Below, one piece after another: positions 1 through 7,538 of a stretch of DNA of 64,000 bases. The first letter of the stretch is position 1. Every line of letters starts with the position of its first letter. The DNA comes from Chitinophaga sp. SYP-B3965 (lineage in GTDB: Bacteria > Bacteroidota > Bacteroidia > Chitinophagales > Chitinophagaceae). The stretch is from positions 496,001-560,000 of the forward strand of contig NZ_WJFD01000004.1 of the NCBI RefSeq assembly GCF_009647655.1, given 5' to 3'. A program made the translations under genes and the position numbers. Below the pieces are notes generated by a model. That model saw nothing but the letters and a program-made list of their open reading frames with translations. It made no database searches and was not told the origin of the DNA.

Positions 1-2829
1 GCCAAACCCCGTGTATTCTGGTGGTGGCTGGAAGGGTATCAAACGAAGGAAGGTGTTTTTGCCGACCTCGTTGCCATGAAAGAAGCAGGGATCAAAGGCG
101 CTATTATTTTTGATGCAGGCTCTTCCTCTTATCAGAAAATGGAAAAGACACAGAGCGGTCCCTTATTCCTGGGGCCTGAATGGAAAGCGTTATTCCATTA
201 CGCTTGTGATATTGCAGACAGCCTGAACCTGGAGATCAGCCTGAACATTGGCAGTGGCTGGAATGATGGCGGACCATGGGTTACGCCGGAACTGGCTTCC
301 AAAAAACTGGTATGGAGTGATACCATGATACAAGGACCACGGAAATTAAATATGACCTTGCCCATGCCGCGCAAGCTGGATAAAGCAAATTATTATAAAC
401 CTATTGCCGTGCTGGCGGTGAAACTGAATGAGAACAGTGCTCAGGTGAAACCGCTGGAGAACATGGAGATCAAAGCGGTGCATAGCATTTATTCGATCCC
501 CATGACAAAGAACGGATTGGGATACGACTGGAACCTTTTCATGAAAGAAGAAGTTTCTCCGGCGCATGAAGCCAATGCTTCTTTAGATAATGTAACAGAT
601 ATCAGCAATTATGTAGATGCACAGGGAAATGTCAGCTGGGATGTACCGGCCGGTAATTACCAGATCATGCGTTTTGGATATAGCGGTACTGGTATTGAAG
701 TATCTACGCATAGCCCGGGTGGCGGCGGTCTGGCGATCGATTACATGAGTAAGGAAGCGATGGATGTGCAGTATGATAAGGTAGTGACTGCATTGATCAA
801 AGGTCATAAGAATGTGAGCCTGAAATATCTGCATGATGATAGCTGGGAGCTGGGCGCCTCTAACTGGACACCCACCTTCCTGGATGCTTTTTCCAAACAG
901 AACGGATACGATATCAAAAAATACCTGCCGGTGCTTACCGGAAAGATCATTGAAAGCAGGGATGTTTCCAATCGTTTCCTCTATGATTTCAGGAGGACTA
1001 TTGCTGATGTGATCTGGGAGAATCACTATAAAAGATTTGATGAACTGGCGAAGAAAGATGGCATGGCGCTTCACTCAGAAAGTGGAGGGCCGCATCCTGC
1101 ACCGATCGATGCTTTGAAGAATCTGGGATTGAATGCTGTACCGATGGGTGAATTCTGGATCAGGTCAAAAACGCACAGGGTAGAGGATTTCCGCCGCATC
1201 TTCGTAAAGCAGCCAGCTTCTGCTGCGCATATTTACGGGAAACGTTTTGTGCAGGCGGAAGGACCTACGAGCATTGGCCCTCATTGGGAAGAGGATTTTG
1301 CTTTTATGAAACCTACGCTGGACAGGTCCTATTGTGAAGGGCTGAACAGATTGGTGATCCATACTTTCACGCATTCACCCAAAAGTGCCGGTATACCGGG
1401 TAATGAATATTTTGCCGGTACGCATTTTAATCCGAACGTAACCTGGTGGAAGCAGGCACCTGCTTTCCTGAAATGGAACAGCCGGGTATCTTATATGCTT
1501 TCCCGTGGATTGTTTGTAGGAGATGTATGTTATTATTATGGCGATAATGTTCCGAACCAGGTTCCTTTGAAACACATCAACCCTGAGCTGGGTGAAGGAT
1601 ATGATTATGATGTCTGCAATTCTGAAGTGATCCTTACGCGCATGAAAGTAGTGGATGGCAGGATCGTGTTGCCGGATGGTATGCGGTATGAAGTGCTGGC
1701 GTTGCCGGAATGGAAAGTAGTGAATGCAGATGTAATGGTGAAACTGGCGCAACTGGTAAAAGACGGGGCTACCATCATTGGTCCTAAACCTTTAACCACT
1801 GTTGGATTGAAAGACAGAACAACAGCGGAGCAAAAGGTACAGGAGCTGGCTGCAGCAGTATGGGGTGATATCAATGGCACCACTGTTACGGAACATACTT
1901 ACGGAAAAGGAAAGATGGTGTATGGTAAAACCATTCGCCAGGTATTACTGGATAAAGGGCAGGGGCCTGATTTTGCTTATGAGAGCCGTAAGCCGGGAGC
2001 ACTCATCGATTACATTCATCGTACCACACCGGATGCGGAGATCTATTATGTAGTGAACAGGAATGAACGGGCGGAGTACATCAACACTACTTTCCGTATA
2101 GATGGCAAAGTGCCGGAGTTATGGAATCCGGATAAGGGTACCATCATTCCACAGACGGTATTTGACACACGCGATCATAAAATACAAATGCCTTTATTCT
2201 TAGACCCCTTCGGCTCCGTGTTCGTAGTATTCCGGAAAAGCAACGCCGGAAATAACAAGATACCTCCGGTGTTTCCTAAGGATACATTTGAGGTAGCGCC
2301 TTTCATTACGATGGAAGATGGAAAGACTATTTCCGGTACACCGGAAAGTATAACGGTTACTGGTCCCTGGAAGGTGAACTTTGCCAAAGCATGGGGTGGG
2401 CCGGAAAGTACCGTATTCAACCAACTGATCTCATGGGCCGATCATGCAGATGCAGGGATCAAATATTATTCCGGTACGGCGATGTATCATCAGACATTTA
2501 CAGTGAGTGCAGCACAGTTGAAGAAGAGGGCGTTCCTTGATCTGGGTGAAATGTATAACCTGGCAGAAGTGATCATCAATGGGAAACATACAGGTGTGTG
2601 GTGGACGCATCCTTTCAGAGGAGATATTTCTGCTTACATACAGGAAGGGCAAAATACGCTGGAGTTACGCGTGGTGAACCTCTGGCCCAACAGGATCATA
2701 GGGGATAATTACCTGCCTGCGGACAAGCGGTTCACCAAAACGAATGTGAAGAAATTTGATAAGGATTATCCTTTAAGAAAATCCGGTTTGCTTGGACCGG
2801 TGCGGGTACAGTTTTATACAGCAGACTAA
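1..2829 (+). CDS. GH106-like alpha-L-rhamnosidase, 5' end outside window
   Basis: The frame is open from base 1, so the gene begins to the left of the window; the first in-frame ATG at 76 lies inside the catalytic domain. Opening residues FWWWLEGY align with CYWWWFNGL near residue 45 of the complete paralogue at 31001, so roughly 45 residues (export signal included) are missing. Blocks shared with that paralogue are MGEFW, YCEGLNRLVIHT, GTHFNPNVTWW, GYDYDVCN and VVNLWPNR. These are typical of the large GH106 family, which cleaves terminal alpha-L-rhamnose from plant polysaccharides such as rhamnogalacturonans. The C-terminal 160 or so residues look like a galactose-binding-type beta-sandwich. 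Cellular site is probably periplasm or surface. It probably belongs to a locus extending to the left. Family is clear from the paralogue; exact linkage specificity is not. Confidence 0.85.
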   Translation, partial: AKPRVFWWWLEGYQTKEGVFADLVAMKEAGIKGAIIFDAGSSSYQKMEKTQSGPLFLGPEWKALFHYACDIADSLNLEISLNIGSGWNDGGPWVTPELASKKLVWSDTMIQGPRKLNMTLPMPRKLDKANYYKPIAVLAVKLNENSAQVKPLENMEIKAVHSIYSIPMTKNGLGYDWNLFMKEEVSPAHEANASLDNVTDISNYVDAQGNVSWDVPAGNYQIMRFGYSGTGIEVSTHSPGGGGLAIDYMSKEAMDVQYDKVVTALIKGHKNVSLKYLHDDSWELGASNWTPTFLDAFSKQNGYDIKKYLPVLTGKIIESRDVSNRFLYDFRRTIADVIWENHYKRFDELAKKDGMALHSESGGPHPAPIDALKNLGLNAVPMGEFWIRSKTHRVEDFRRIFVKQPASAAHIYGKRFVQAEGPTSIGPHWEEDFAFMKPTLDRSYCEGLNRLVIHTFTHSPKSAGIPGNEYFAGTHFNPNVTWWKQAPAFLKWNSRVSYMLSRGLFVGDVCYYYGDNVPNQVPLKHINPELGEGYDYDVCNSEVILTRMKVVDGRIVLPDGMRYEVLALPEWKVVNADVMVKLAQLVKDGATIIGPKPLTTVGLKDRTTAEQKVQELAAAVWGDINGTTVTEHTYGKGKMVYGKTIRQVLLDKGQGPDFAYESRKPGALIDYIHRTTPDAEIYYVVNRNERAEYINTTFRIDGKVPELWNPDKGTIIPQTVFDTRDHKIQMPLFLDPFGSVFVVFRKSNAGNNKIPPVFPKDTFEVAPFITMEDGKTISGTPESITVTGPWKVNFAKAWGGPESTVFNQLISWADHADAGIKYYSGTAMYHQTFTVSAAQLKKRAFLDLGEMYNLAEVIINGKHTGVWWTHPFRGDISAYIQEGQNTLELRVVNLWPNRIIGDNYLPADKRFTKTNVKKFDKDYPLRKSGLLGPVRVQFYTAD

Positions 2830-2942
2830 TAAGGAAGTCTGGTTTGCCAGGACTGGTGCGGTTACAGTTTTATACGTTAAACTAATAAGGAAGTCTGGTT
2901 TATTAGGTCCTGTGCGGTTGCAGTTTTACGCGTTAGACTAAT
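2775..2942 (+). repeat. three tandem 56-bp copies of the GH106 3' end
   Basis: Units are 2775-2830 (the real gene end), 2831-2886 and 2887-2942. By hand alignment copies 1/2 match at 45 of 56 bases, 2/3 at 46 and 1/3 at 41. Each copy retains the coding frame for a tail RKSGLxGxVRxQFYxxx followed by TAA. Copy 1 and copy 3 differ at 12 of 17 codons, 9 of them synonymous. That pattern fits tails of separate, once functional paralogues better than a recent neutral duplication. The stop codon of the convergent metallophosphoesterase gene lies inside copy 3. Confidence 0.9.
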
Positions 2943-3904
2943 TTGATCTTACGTTCAGAAATATACGGCACAATTTCATAAGGCATATCATGTTTGGTCA
3001 TCCCCAGTTCTTTTGGGGATGGCCCAACAAATGAAGTGCTGGACCCTTTCAAAGAGAAAGTGCCACGATGATCTATTTCTGCGATGGTATAGATCGGATC
3101 TTTGTAGGGCACCGTATATTTTATCATGGGATGTTTTTCATCCACCTCTTTACTATATCGTACACGGGCATAATCATCTCCCAGCCATTGATAGGACATA
3201 CTATTGATCTGCACATAAAAGATATCGTTGATCTCATTCACATAATCCAGGTGGTGATGACCACTGAATACCAGCTGTACTTTCTTTGCCCGTTCCAGGA
3301 TCAATCTTACCTGTGTGGCATTCTCTATTCCTCCCATATCATTATCCAAACCCTGGTGGCAGAAAACGATCGTGGGGAGCTGCGTGTTCCTGAGATCTTT
3401 TTCCAGCCAGTCCTGTTGTTCAATGCCAATGTAGCGTGCATATCCTGGCGGCCTGTCTTTAGAGGGATTCTTCTCGTTCCCGTTCAATATCACAAAATGA
3501 TAACCGTTCTGATCGAATGAATAATAAGCACCCGTTGCTTTCCAGTAGCTGATCACCTGTTCATGTGTAAAACCGCCATCGTTATCATGGTTGCCGATCA
3601 CATGGTATCTGGGGCCAGGGAAGCTGTCCCATATTTTCAGGAAGGGAAGGTTCTTTTCGTAAGGGCGGCAGAAATCTCCCAACTGGATAATGAAATCCAC
3701 TTGCTGTGTTTTCATGTCGTCTATGAAAGTTTTCAGGCGTGCTTCTCCATCATGCATAATATCCTGGTGCACATCTGCGCAGATGCCAAACCTGATCTTT
3801 GGTTTACGGTTAACCGGCATAGCCGCCAGTTGACTGAGTGGTGTAAGCACGAGACTTCCCCACGCAATGTTTTGCAGGAAGTTCCGCCTGTTTTGATGCT
3901 GCAT
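2933..3904 (-). CDS. calcineurin-like metallophosphoesterase, Tat-type signal
   Basis: A 323-residue exported phosphoesterase. The N-terminus has a twin-arginine-like signal (RRNFLQ, residues 6-11, then a hydrophobic stretch). The dimetal site motifs are all visible: D44-V-H46, G76-D77, G104-N-H-D107, a later CHQG histidine and GHHHLD near residue 210-215. Such proteins hydrolyse phosphomono- or diesters; the substrate cannot be read from sequence. It is convergent with the GH106-like gene and its last codons lie within the third copy of the 56-bp repeat. An inverted repeat (3912-3948) sits just upstream of its start. Fold is secure, function generic. Confidence 0.85.
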   Translation of the reverse strand: MQHQNRRNFLQNIAWGSLVLTPLSQLAAMPVNRKPKIRFGICADVHQDIMHDGEARLKTFIDDMKTQQVDFIIQLGDFCRPYEKNLPFLKIWDSFPGPRYHVIGNHDNDGGFTHEQVISYWKATGAYYSFDQNGYHFVILNGNEKNPSKDRPPGYARYIGIEQQDWLEKDLRNTQLPTIVFCHQGLDNDMGGIENATQVRLILERAKKVQLVFSGHHHLDYVNEINDIFYVQINSMSYQWLGDDYARVRYSKEVDEKHPMIKYTVPYKDPIYTIAEIDHRGTFSLKGSSTSFVGPSPKELGMTKHDMPYEIVPYISERKIKLV

Positions 3905-3911
3905 ACAAACG

Positions 3912-3948
3912 AATAGTTTAGAGAGTTGTATAAATATACTAAACTATT
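3912..3948. promoter_or_regulatory. perfect 10-bp inverted repeat between two minus-strand genes
   Basis: Arms AATAGTTTAG (3912-3921) and CTAAACTATT (3939-3948) flank a 17-base AT-rich centre. The repeat spans the stop codon of the DUF3817 gene and ends 8 bases upstream of the metallophosphoesterase start. There is no T-run on either side, so a classical intrinsic terminator is unlikely; an operator or a 3'-end-protecting hairpin is possible. Confidence 0.45.
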
Positions 3949-4240
3949 GTTTACAAAAACGAAGAATTTTCCTGTCTATATAAAATGTGCCGAAAGGGAT
4001 GATGCAGGCCAGTAATACCTTCCAGGTGGTGGTCCTAAACTTCCAGCGTTGTTCTACACCCACGCTCAGGGTATTAAAAATAAACAGCAGGAACAGGGCG
4101 CCATGGATGGTTCCCATGATGCGGGTGGCTTCCGGATAATGAAATATATATTTCATGGGCATGGCCACAAAGAGCAGGAGTAAAAGGGATATGCCTTCCA
4201 GGAATCCTATGATGCGTAATCTTCCGATGTTAGTTCTCAT
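3944..4240 (-). CDS. DUF3817 integral membrane protein
   Basis: A small 98-residue membrane protein with about three hydrophobic segments (near 11-30, 40-62 and 72-90). The LEGISLLLLLFVAMPMKY segment and the GTIHGALFLLF segment are characteristic of the DUF3817 family, whose biochemical role is not established. The start codon overlaps the stop of the upstream membrane gene by four bases (ATGA arrangement), so the two are translated from one message. The transcript would start beside the TetR palindrome at 4709-4730, which suggests control by the neighbouring TetR protein. Confidence 0.8.
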   Translation of the reverse strand: MRTNIGRLRIIGFLEGISLLLLLFVAMPMKYIFHYPEATRIMGTIHGALFLLFIFNTLSVGVEQRWKFRTTTWKVLLACIIPFGTFYIDRKILRFCKQ

Positions 4241-4689
4241 AATCTGAAATACGGTCTGTGAGTAAATGGTGAAAATGGCCAGGGGATGGCAAGCAGGATG
4301 ATGAGTAAGGCAATGGAGAACCAGATAAGCAGGGTGCGGAATTTCTCCGGGTCTGTTGTTTTGCGTTTGGATAAAGCAGAACCAATGGTGATCAGCAGTA
4401 TAGCAACGACCATCATGGAGAGATGGATGATGCTGAAGAAGCTGAGGTCCATACTTTGCAGCGTATGTTTCAGGGACGCTCTGGTAAAAGGGCTTTTAAA
4501 GTATAATACAACCCCCAACGTTAATTGAATATGTGCAATAGTAGCCGTCCAGTGGCGGATGGAATTATCTGTTCCGGTGAATGCGCTATGGGATATATAT
4601 CCCCGCCAGGCACGATAGATTGAATATATAAGACTGAGCAGGACCAGCCAGCGGAATAAAGAATGTATGTATAGCAGTATCTGGTACAT
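4237..4689 (-). CDS. four-helix integral membrane protein, unknown function
   Basis: A 150-residue protein with about four predicted membrane helices (approximately 5-27, 48-65, 83-105, 118-138). Histidines occur near helix ends (IHSLFRW, RHWTATIAHIQ, IIHLSMM), a distribution sometimes seen in haem- or cytochrome b-like small membrane proteins, but no firm family motif was recognised. It is the first gene of a two-gene operon with the DUF3817 gene. Its start lies 20 bases from the palindrome at 4709-4730, so TetR-type repression is likely. Being a gene is well supported; function is unknown. Confidence 0.75.
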   Translation of the reverse strand: MYQILLYIHSLFRWLVLLSLIYSIYRAWRGYISHSAFTGTDNSIRHWTATIAHIQLTLGVVLYFKSPFTRASLKHTLQSMDLSFFSIIHLSMMVVAILLITIGSALSKRKTTDPEKFRTLLIWFSIALLIILLAIPWPFSPFTHRPYFRL

Positions 4690-4708
4690 GCTGCAAATAT
4701 AAAGGCAA

Positions 4709-4730
4709 AAACATACTAATTGGTATGTTT
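4709..4730. promoter_or_regulatory. probable TetR operator 1
   Basis: Perfect 8-bp arms AAACATAC and GTATGTTT around the centre TAATTG. Sixteen bases (4713-4728) recur exactly at 5334-5349 on the other side of the tetR gene. The site is 20 bases upstream of the membrane-protein operon, where bound TetR would block transcription. Confidence 0.75.
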
Positions 4731-4742
4731 TATAGGAAAAAA

Positions 4743-5330
4743 TTATTGAAGGCTGGCCAGGTAACGTTTCAGCTCTTTCAGGTAAACGCCGTAACAGTCC
4801 TTCCCATACAGTTTTCCCAGGTTGCGGATACCACCATAGCCGGACATGATAAAGAAAGCGGTTTGGGTTGCATTCACATCTTTCCTTACTTTCCCTGCGG
4901 CTTTTCCATTCCTTATGGTGAGCTCAATGGCTTCCTGCCATTGGTTGGCCAGTTTGGAAAGTGCTTTATTGAAGGTGCTGTTGAGGGGAGACATCTCTTC
5001 TATCAGGTTAATAGCAGGGCAGCCATACTTTACAATGAAATGCGGATTCTCTATCAGGAGCCCTTTCATCATTTTATAAATTTCCAGGATGGGGTTGGTT
5101 GCATTTATCAGCGGTAATACCATGGCGGCATGCATGCCGGGATACATTACCTCGTTGATCATGGCCAGACCCATTTCATCTTTATTCGGGAAATGGTAAA
5201 AGAAAGCGCCTTTGGTAACAGCGGTATTGGTGATGATGTCATCTATACTCGTAGCCTGGTAGCCGTTTGCATAGATCAGTTCGAAAGCTTTCTGCAAGAT
5301 CATTAACCGGGTAGTAGCTGCTTTGGACAT
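4743..5330 (-). CDS. TetR/AcrR family transcriptional regulator
   Basis: A 195-residue protein with the standard TetR layout: an N-terminal helix-turn-helix of about 50 residues (GYQATSIDDI ... KGAFFYHFPNKDEM), followed by a helical ligand-binding domain. These proteins normally repress their own and adjacent promoters until a small ligand binds. Two copies of one palindrome flank the gene: one directly abuts its start codon (5331-5350) and one lies just past its stop, upstream of the membrane operon. The placement supports autorepression and control of both neighbours. The ligand is unknown. Confidence 0.92.
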   Translation of the reverse strand: MSKAATTRLMILQKAFELIYANGYQATSIDDIITNTAVTKGAFFYHFPNKDEMGLAMINEVMYPGMHAAMVLPLINATNPILEIYKMMKGLLIENPHFIVKYGCPAINLIEEMSPLNSTFNKALSKLANQWQEAIELTIRNGKAAGKVRKDVNATQTAFFIMSGYGGIRNLGKLYGKDCYGVYLKELKRYLASLQ

Positions 5331-5350
5331 AAAATACTAATTGGTATGTG
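5331..5350. promoter_or_regulatory. probable TetR operator 2
   Basis: Sixteen bases (5334-5349) are identical to the core of the palindrome at 4713-4728, with arms ATAC and GTAT around TAATTG. The site abuts the tetR start codon and is 36 bases before the divergent AraC start, so one bound TetR could silence both. Confidence 0.75.
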
Positions 5351-5385
5351 ATGGCAAATGTATTGAAAAAATTATATTTGCTTCA

Positions 5386-6225
5386 ATGGCTAAAAGAAGC
5401 ACGATCCCCACACATTCTCTCGACAACAATACCCTGGGTATTGAGGTAAGGCAATTGGAGGAACTGGGGGAAACGGAAGCCTCTTTTATCAACGAGGTGC
5501 ATCGGGACGATCATTACATCTTTATTTTCCAGCAGAAGGGAGCTACCCGTATGATGATAGATTTTAAAGAACTGTCAGCCAGCGGAAGCGGTATTCTCTG
5601 TATCCTTCCGGGGCAGGTGCATTATGGGATTTCTATGAAAGATGCCATGGTATGGTTCCTGGCGGTGGATGGTGCTTTGGTACAGGAACAGTTTCGGGCT
5701 GTTTTTGAAGAAAGCGCGACGCTGGTTGCCGTTTCAGCAGAGGCGGCAGCACGGTTGGACAGCTGTTTTGCTGTGCTGGCAAGTTTACATGAGGAACCCG
5801 ATCAATACCTGGTGAAACGCTCTATGGCAGATGTGGTGATAGGTTTATTTGCAGGTATCTTTTCTGCAGTGGATGAAAGCGGGGACGAGGTACACTCCCG
5901 GACAACGATCATCACCCGCCAGTTCAAAGGTTTGCTGAAAGGCAACTACAAAGACATGAAACGCCCTTCTGCTTATGCGGAGGCGCTGAATATATCCCCT
6001 TCTTATTTAAATGAGGCTGTAAAGGCCACTACTGGTCTTCCTGTTAGTCACTGGATACAGGAGGAAGTGATCATGGAAGCAAAGCGGCTGTTATTCTACA
6101 CAGACAATACCATCAAACAGATTGCAGATGATCTGGGGTTTGAAGACCATACCTATTTCTCCAGGGTGTTCAACAGATCGGAAGGCATGCCTCCACTGGC
6201 TTTCCGGAAGAAATACCGTAAATAG
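5386..6225 (+). CDS. AraC family transcriptional regulator
   Basis: Taken from the ATG at 5386 (279 residues). An upstream in-frame TTG at 5341 falls inside the TetR palindrome and is an unlikely start. The N-terminal half resembles a cupin sensing domain (HRDDHYIFIFQQKG, then LPGQVHYGI). The C-terminal 100 residues form the double helix-turn-helix of AraC proteins, ending with QIADDLGFEDHTYFSRVFNR and PLAFRKKY. It probably activates the downstream flavoprotein gene, 75 bases away. Divergent from tetR with a shared operator region, so it is likely repressed by TetR. Inducer unknown. Confidence 0.88.
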   Translation: MAKRSTIPTHSLDNNTLGIEVRQLEELGETEASFINEVHRDDHYIFIFQQKGATRMMIDFKELSASGSGILCILPGQVHYGISMKDAMVWFLAVDGALVQEQFRAVFEESATLVAVSAEAAARLDSCFAVLASLHEEPDQYLVKRSMADVVIGLFAGIFSAVDESGDEVHSRTTIITRQFKGLLKGNYKDMKRPSAYAEALNISPSYLNEAVKATTGLPVSHWIQEEVIMEAKRLLFYTDNTIKQIADDLGFEDHTYFSRVFNRSEGMPPLAFRKKYRK

Positions 6226-6300
6226 TCCAACCTTTCCTTTTATTCCGCTATTGCTGTGCAGGGGATTTCCAACGTGCTTTGCAAAGTATAAATCAGCTAT

Positions 6301-6993
6301 ATGCCAAGAATGCCTAAATGGATGGGAGATGCAGTGGAGAACCTGATGGCGTCTAAGTTTCTGACGGTAACAGTTACGCACGTGGAATACTTAAGCCGGG
6401 AAGTGAAAAGGGTTTGTTTTGCTGGGGATCTGTCCAGGGCAGATTGTTTTCCTGGTTATGCGGTATCCTTCAGGGTGAGTGCATTGGATCACAAAGATTA
6501 CACACCGGTTGTATTTACTAAAGATACATGCGAGATCATTTTTCATATTCATGGCAATGGGCCGGGAAGTGCTTTTGCGGATAACCTGCAAGTGGGAGAT
6601 AGTACAAAGATGCTTATTCCGAGAGGGCGGAAGTTATATCGGGAAGGTGGTGATCATTTCTTTTTTGGAGATGAATCTTCTATTGGCACCTGTAAAGCCA
6701 TTATGCAGGAAGTACCTTGTGCCGGCATTTTTGAATTGGATGAAGCGAATTGGGAAGTACTGGGCAAACTGGAGATGCAGGTCGATGTTGTGCATAAACA
6801 TCATGGTAATATAGTAGCTGCGTTGGATAAACACACCCTACATAAGGAGATGACATATGTGCTTACGGGAAAGGCAGCTTCGATACAGGTGTTTCGAAAA
6901 TTGCTGAAGGAAAGAGGCGTGAGTAGCAGCCAGATGATCATAAAGGCTTATTGGGTGGCTGAAAAGCACAAAAGGGGTTCTTTTGCTACCTGA
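6301..6993 (+). CDS. siderophore-interacting protein (FAD-binding) family
   Basis: A 230-residue protein resembling the SIP/ViuB family of flavin-dependent reductases that release iron from imported ferric siderophores in the cytoplasm. Visible features are the N-terminal FAD-binding barrel (VEYLSREVKRVCFAGDL, then DYTPVVFTKD in place of the family's RxYT motif), the GPGSAFADNLQVGD turn and a C-terminal domain ending in KAYWVAEKHKRG, which matches the usual YWRxGK-like tail. The usual arginine before the YT motif is absent here (HKDYTP). It follows the AraC gene on the same strand. A second possible start is the ATG at 6310. Confidence 0.75.
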   Translation: MPRMPKWMGDAVENLMASKFLTVTVTHVEYLSREVKRVCFAGDLSRADCFPGYAVSFRVSALDHKDYTPVVFTKDTCEIIFHIHGNGPGSAFADNLQVGDSTKMLIPRGRKLYREGGDHFFFGDESSIGTCKAIMQEVPCAGIFELDEANWEVLGKLEMQVDVVHKHHGNIVAALDKHTLHKEMTYVLTGKAASIQVFRKLLKERGVSSSQMIIKAYWVAEKHKRGSFAT

Positions 6994-7056
6994 ATTTCGG
7001 TAAAAAACCGGAAAATTCCCATAAAAAATGGTATCATAGCTGTTCAAATCTGACGT

Positions 7057-7506
7057 ATGAGGAAAGTTATGATTGCACTGCTCGCTATAATTATAGTGAT
7101 CCAGTTTTTTAAACCAGCCAGGAATGTATCTGCAGCACAGCCCGTAAATGATATCACTACTAAATATGCGGTGCCTGATTCCGTATTAACGATATTAAAA
7201 CGCAGCTGTTACGACTGCCATTCCAACAACACGGAATACCCCTGGTATAGTAATTATCAACCGATGGCCTGGTGGTTAGATCATCATATTAAAGAGGGTA
7301 AAAGAGAATTGAACTTTTCTGAGTTTGCTACTTACGCCCCTAAGAAGGCAGATCATAAACTGGAAGAAGTAGTGGAGATGATAGAGAAGAAAGCCATGCC
7401 TTTGGATTCTTACCTGTGGATGCATGAAAATGCTAAGCTGACATCATCGGAAGCGCAATTGCTGATGGACTGGGCTAAAAACTTAAGAACGACTATCAAA
7501 ATATAA
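7057..7506 (+). CDS. haem-binding domain protein (CxxCH)
   Basis: A 149-residue protein with an N-terminal membrane anchor or signal (residues 4-18) and one haem-attachment motif C51-Y-D-C54-H55. The following NNTEYPWYSNYQPMAWWL segment is characteristic of a small haem-binding domain family frequent in Bacteroidota, often found beside oxidoreductases. It is presumably exported to the periplasm and binds one c-type haem. Partner unknown. A strong bidirectional terminator follows directly after the stop codon. Confidence 0.82.
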   Translation: MRKVMIALLAIIIVIQFFKPARNVSAAQPVNDITTKYAVPDSVLTILKRSCYDCHSNNTEYPWYSNYQPMAWWLDHHIKEGKRELNFSEFATYAPKKADHKLEEVVEMIEKKAMPLDSYLWMHENAKLTSSEAQLLMDWAKNLRTTIKI

Positions 7507-7532
7507 AAGGAGGCGTAATTACGCCTCCTTTT
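7505..7532. terminator. bidirectional intrinsic terminator
   Basis: A perfect 28-bp palindrome with AAAAGGAGGCGTAA as left half. It begins within the stop codon region of the haem-binding gene and ends 7 bases before the stop of the convergent GH32 gene, so it can serve both. Confidence 0.9.
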
Positions 7533-7538
7533 ACAATA

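Noticed and set aside
5341..5385. TTG start for the AraC gene
   Set aside because: It would lie inside the TetR palindrome and add 15 residues without similarity to the family; ATG 5386 starts just before the sensing domain.
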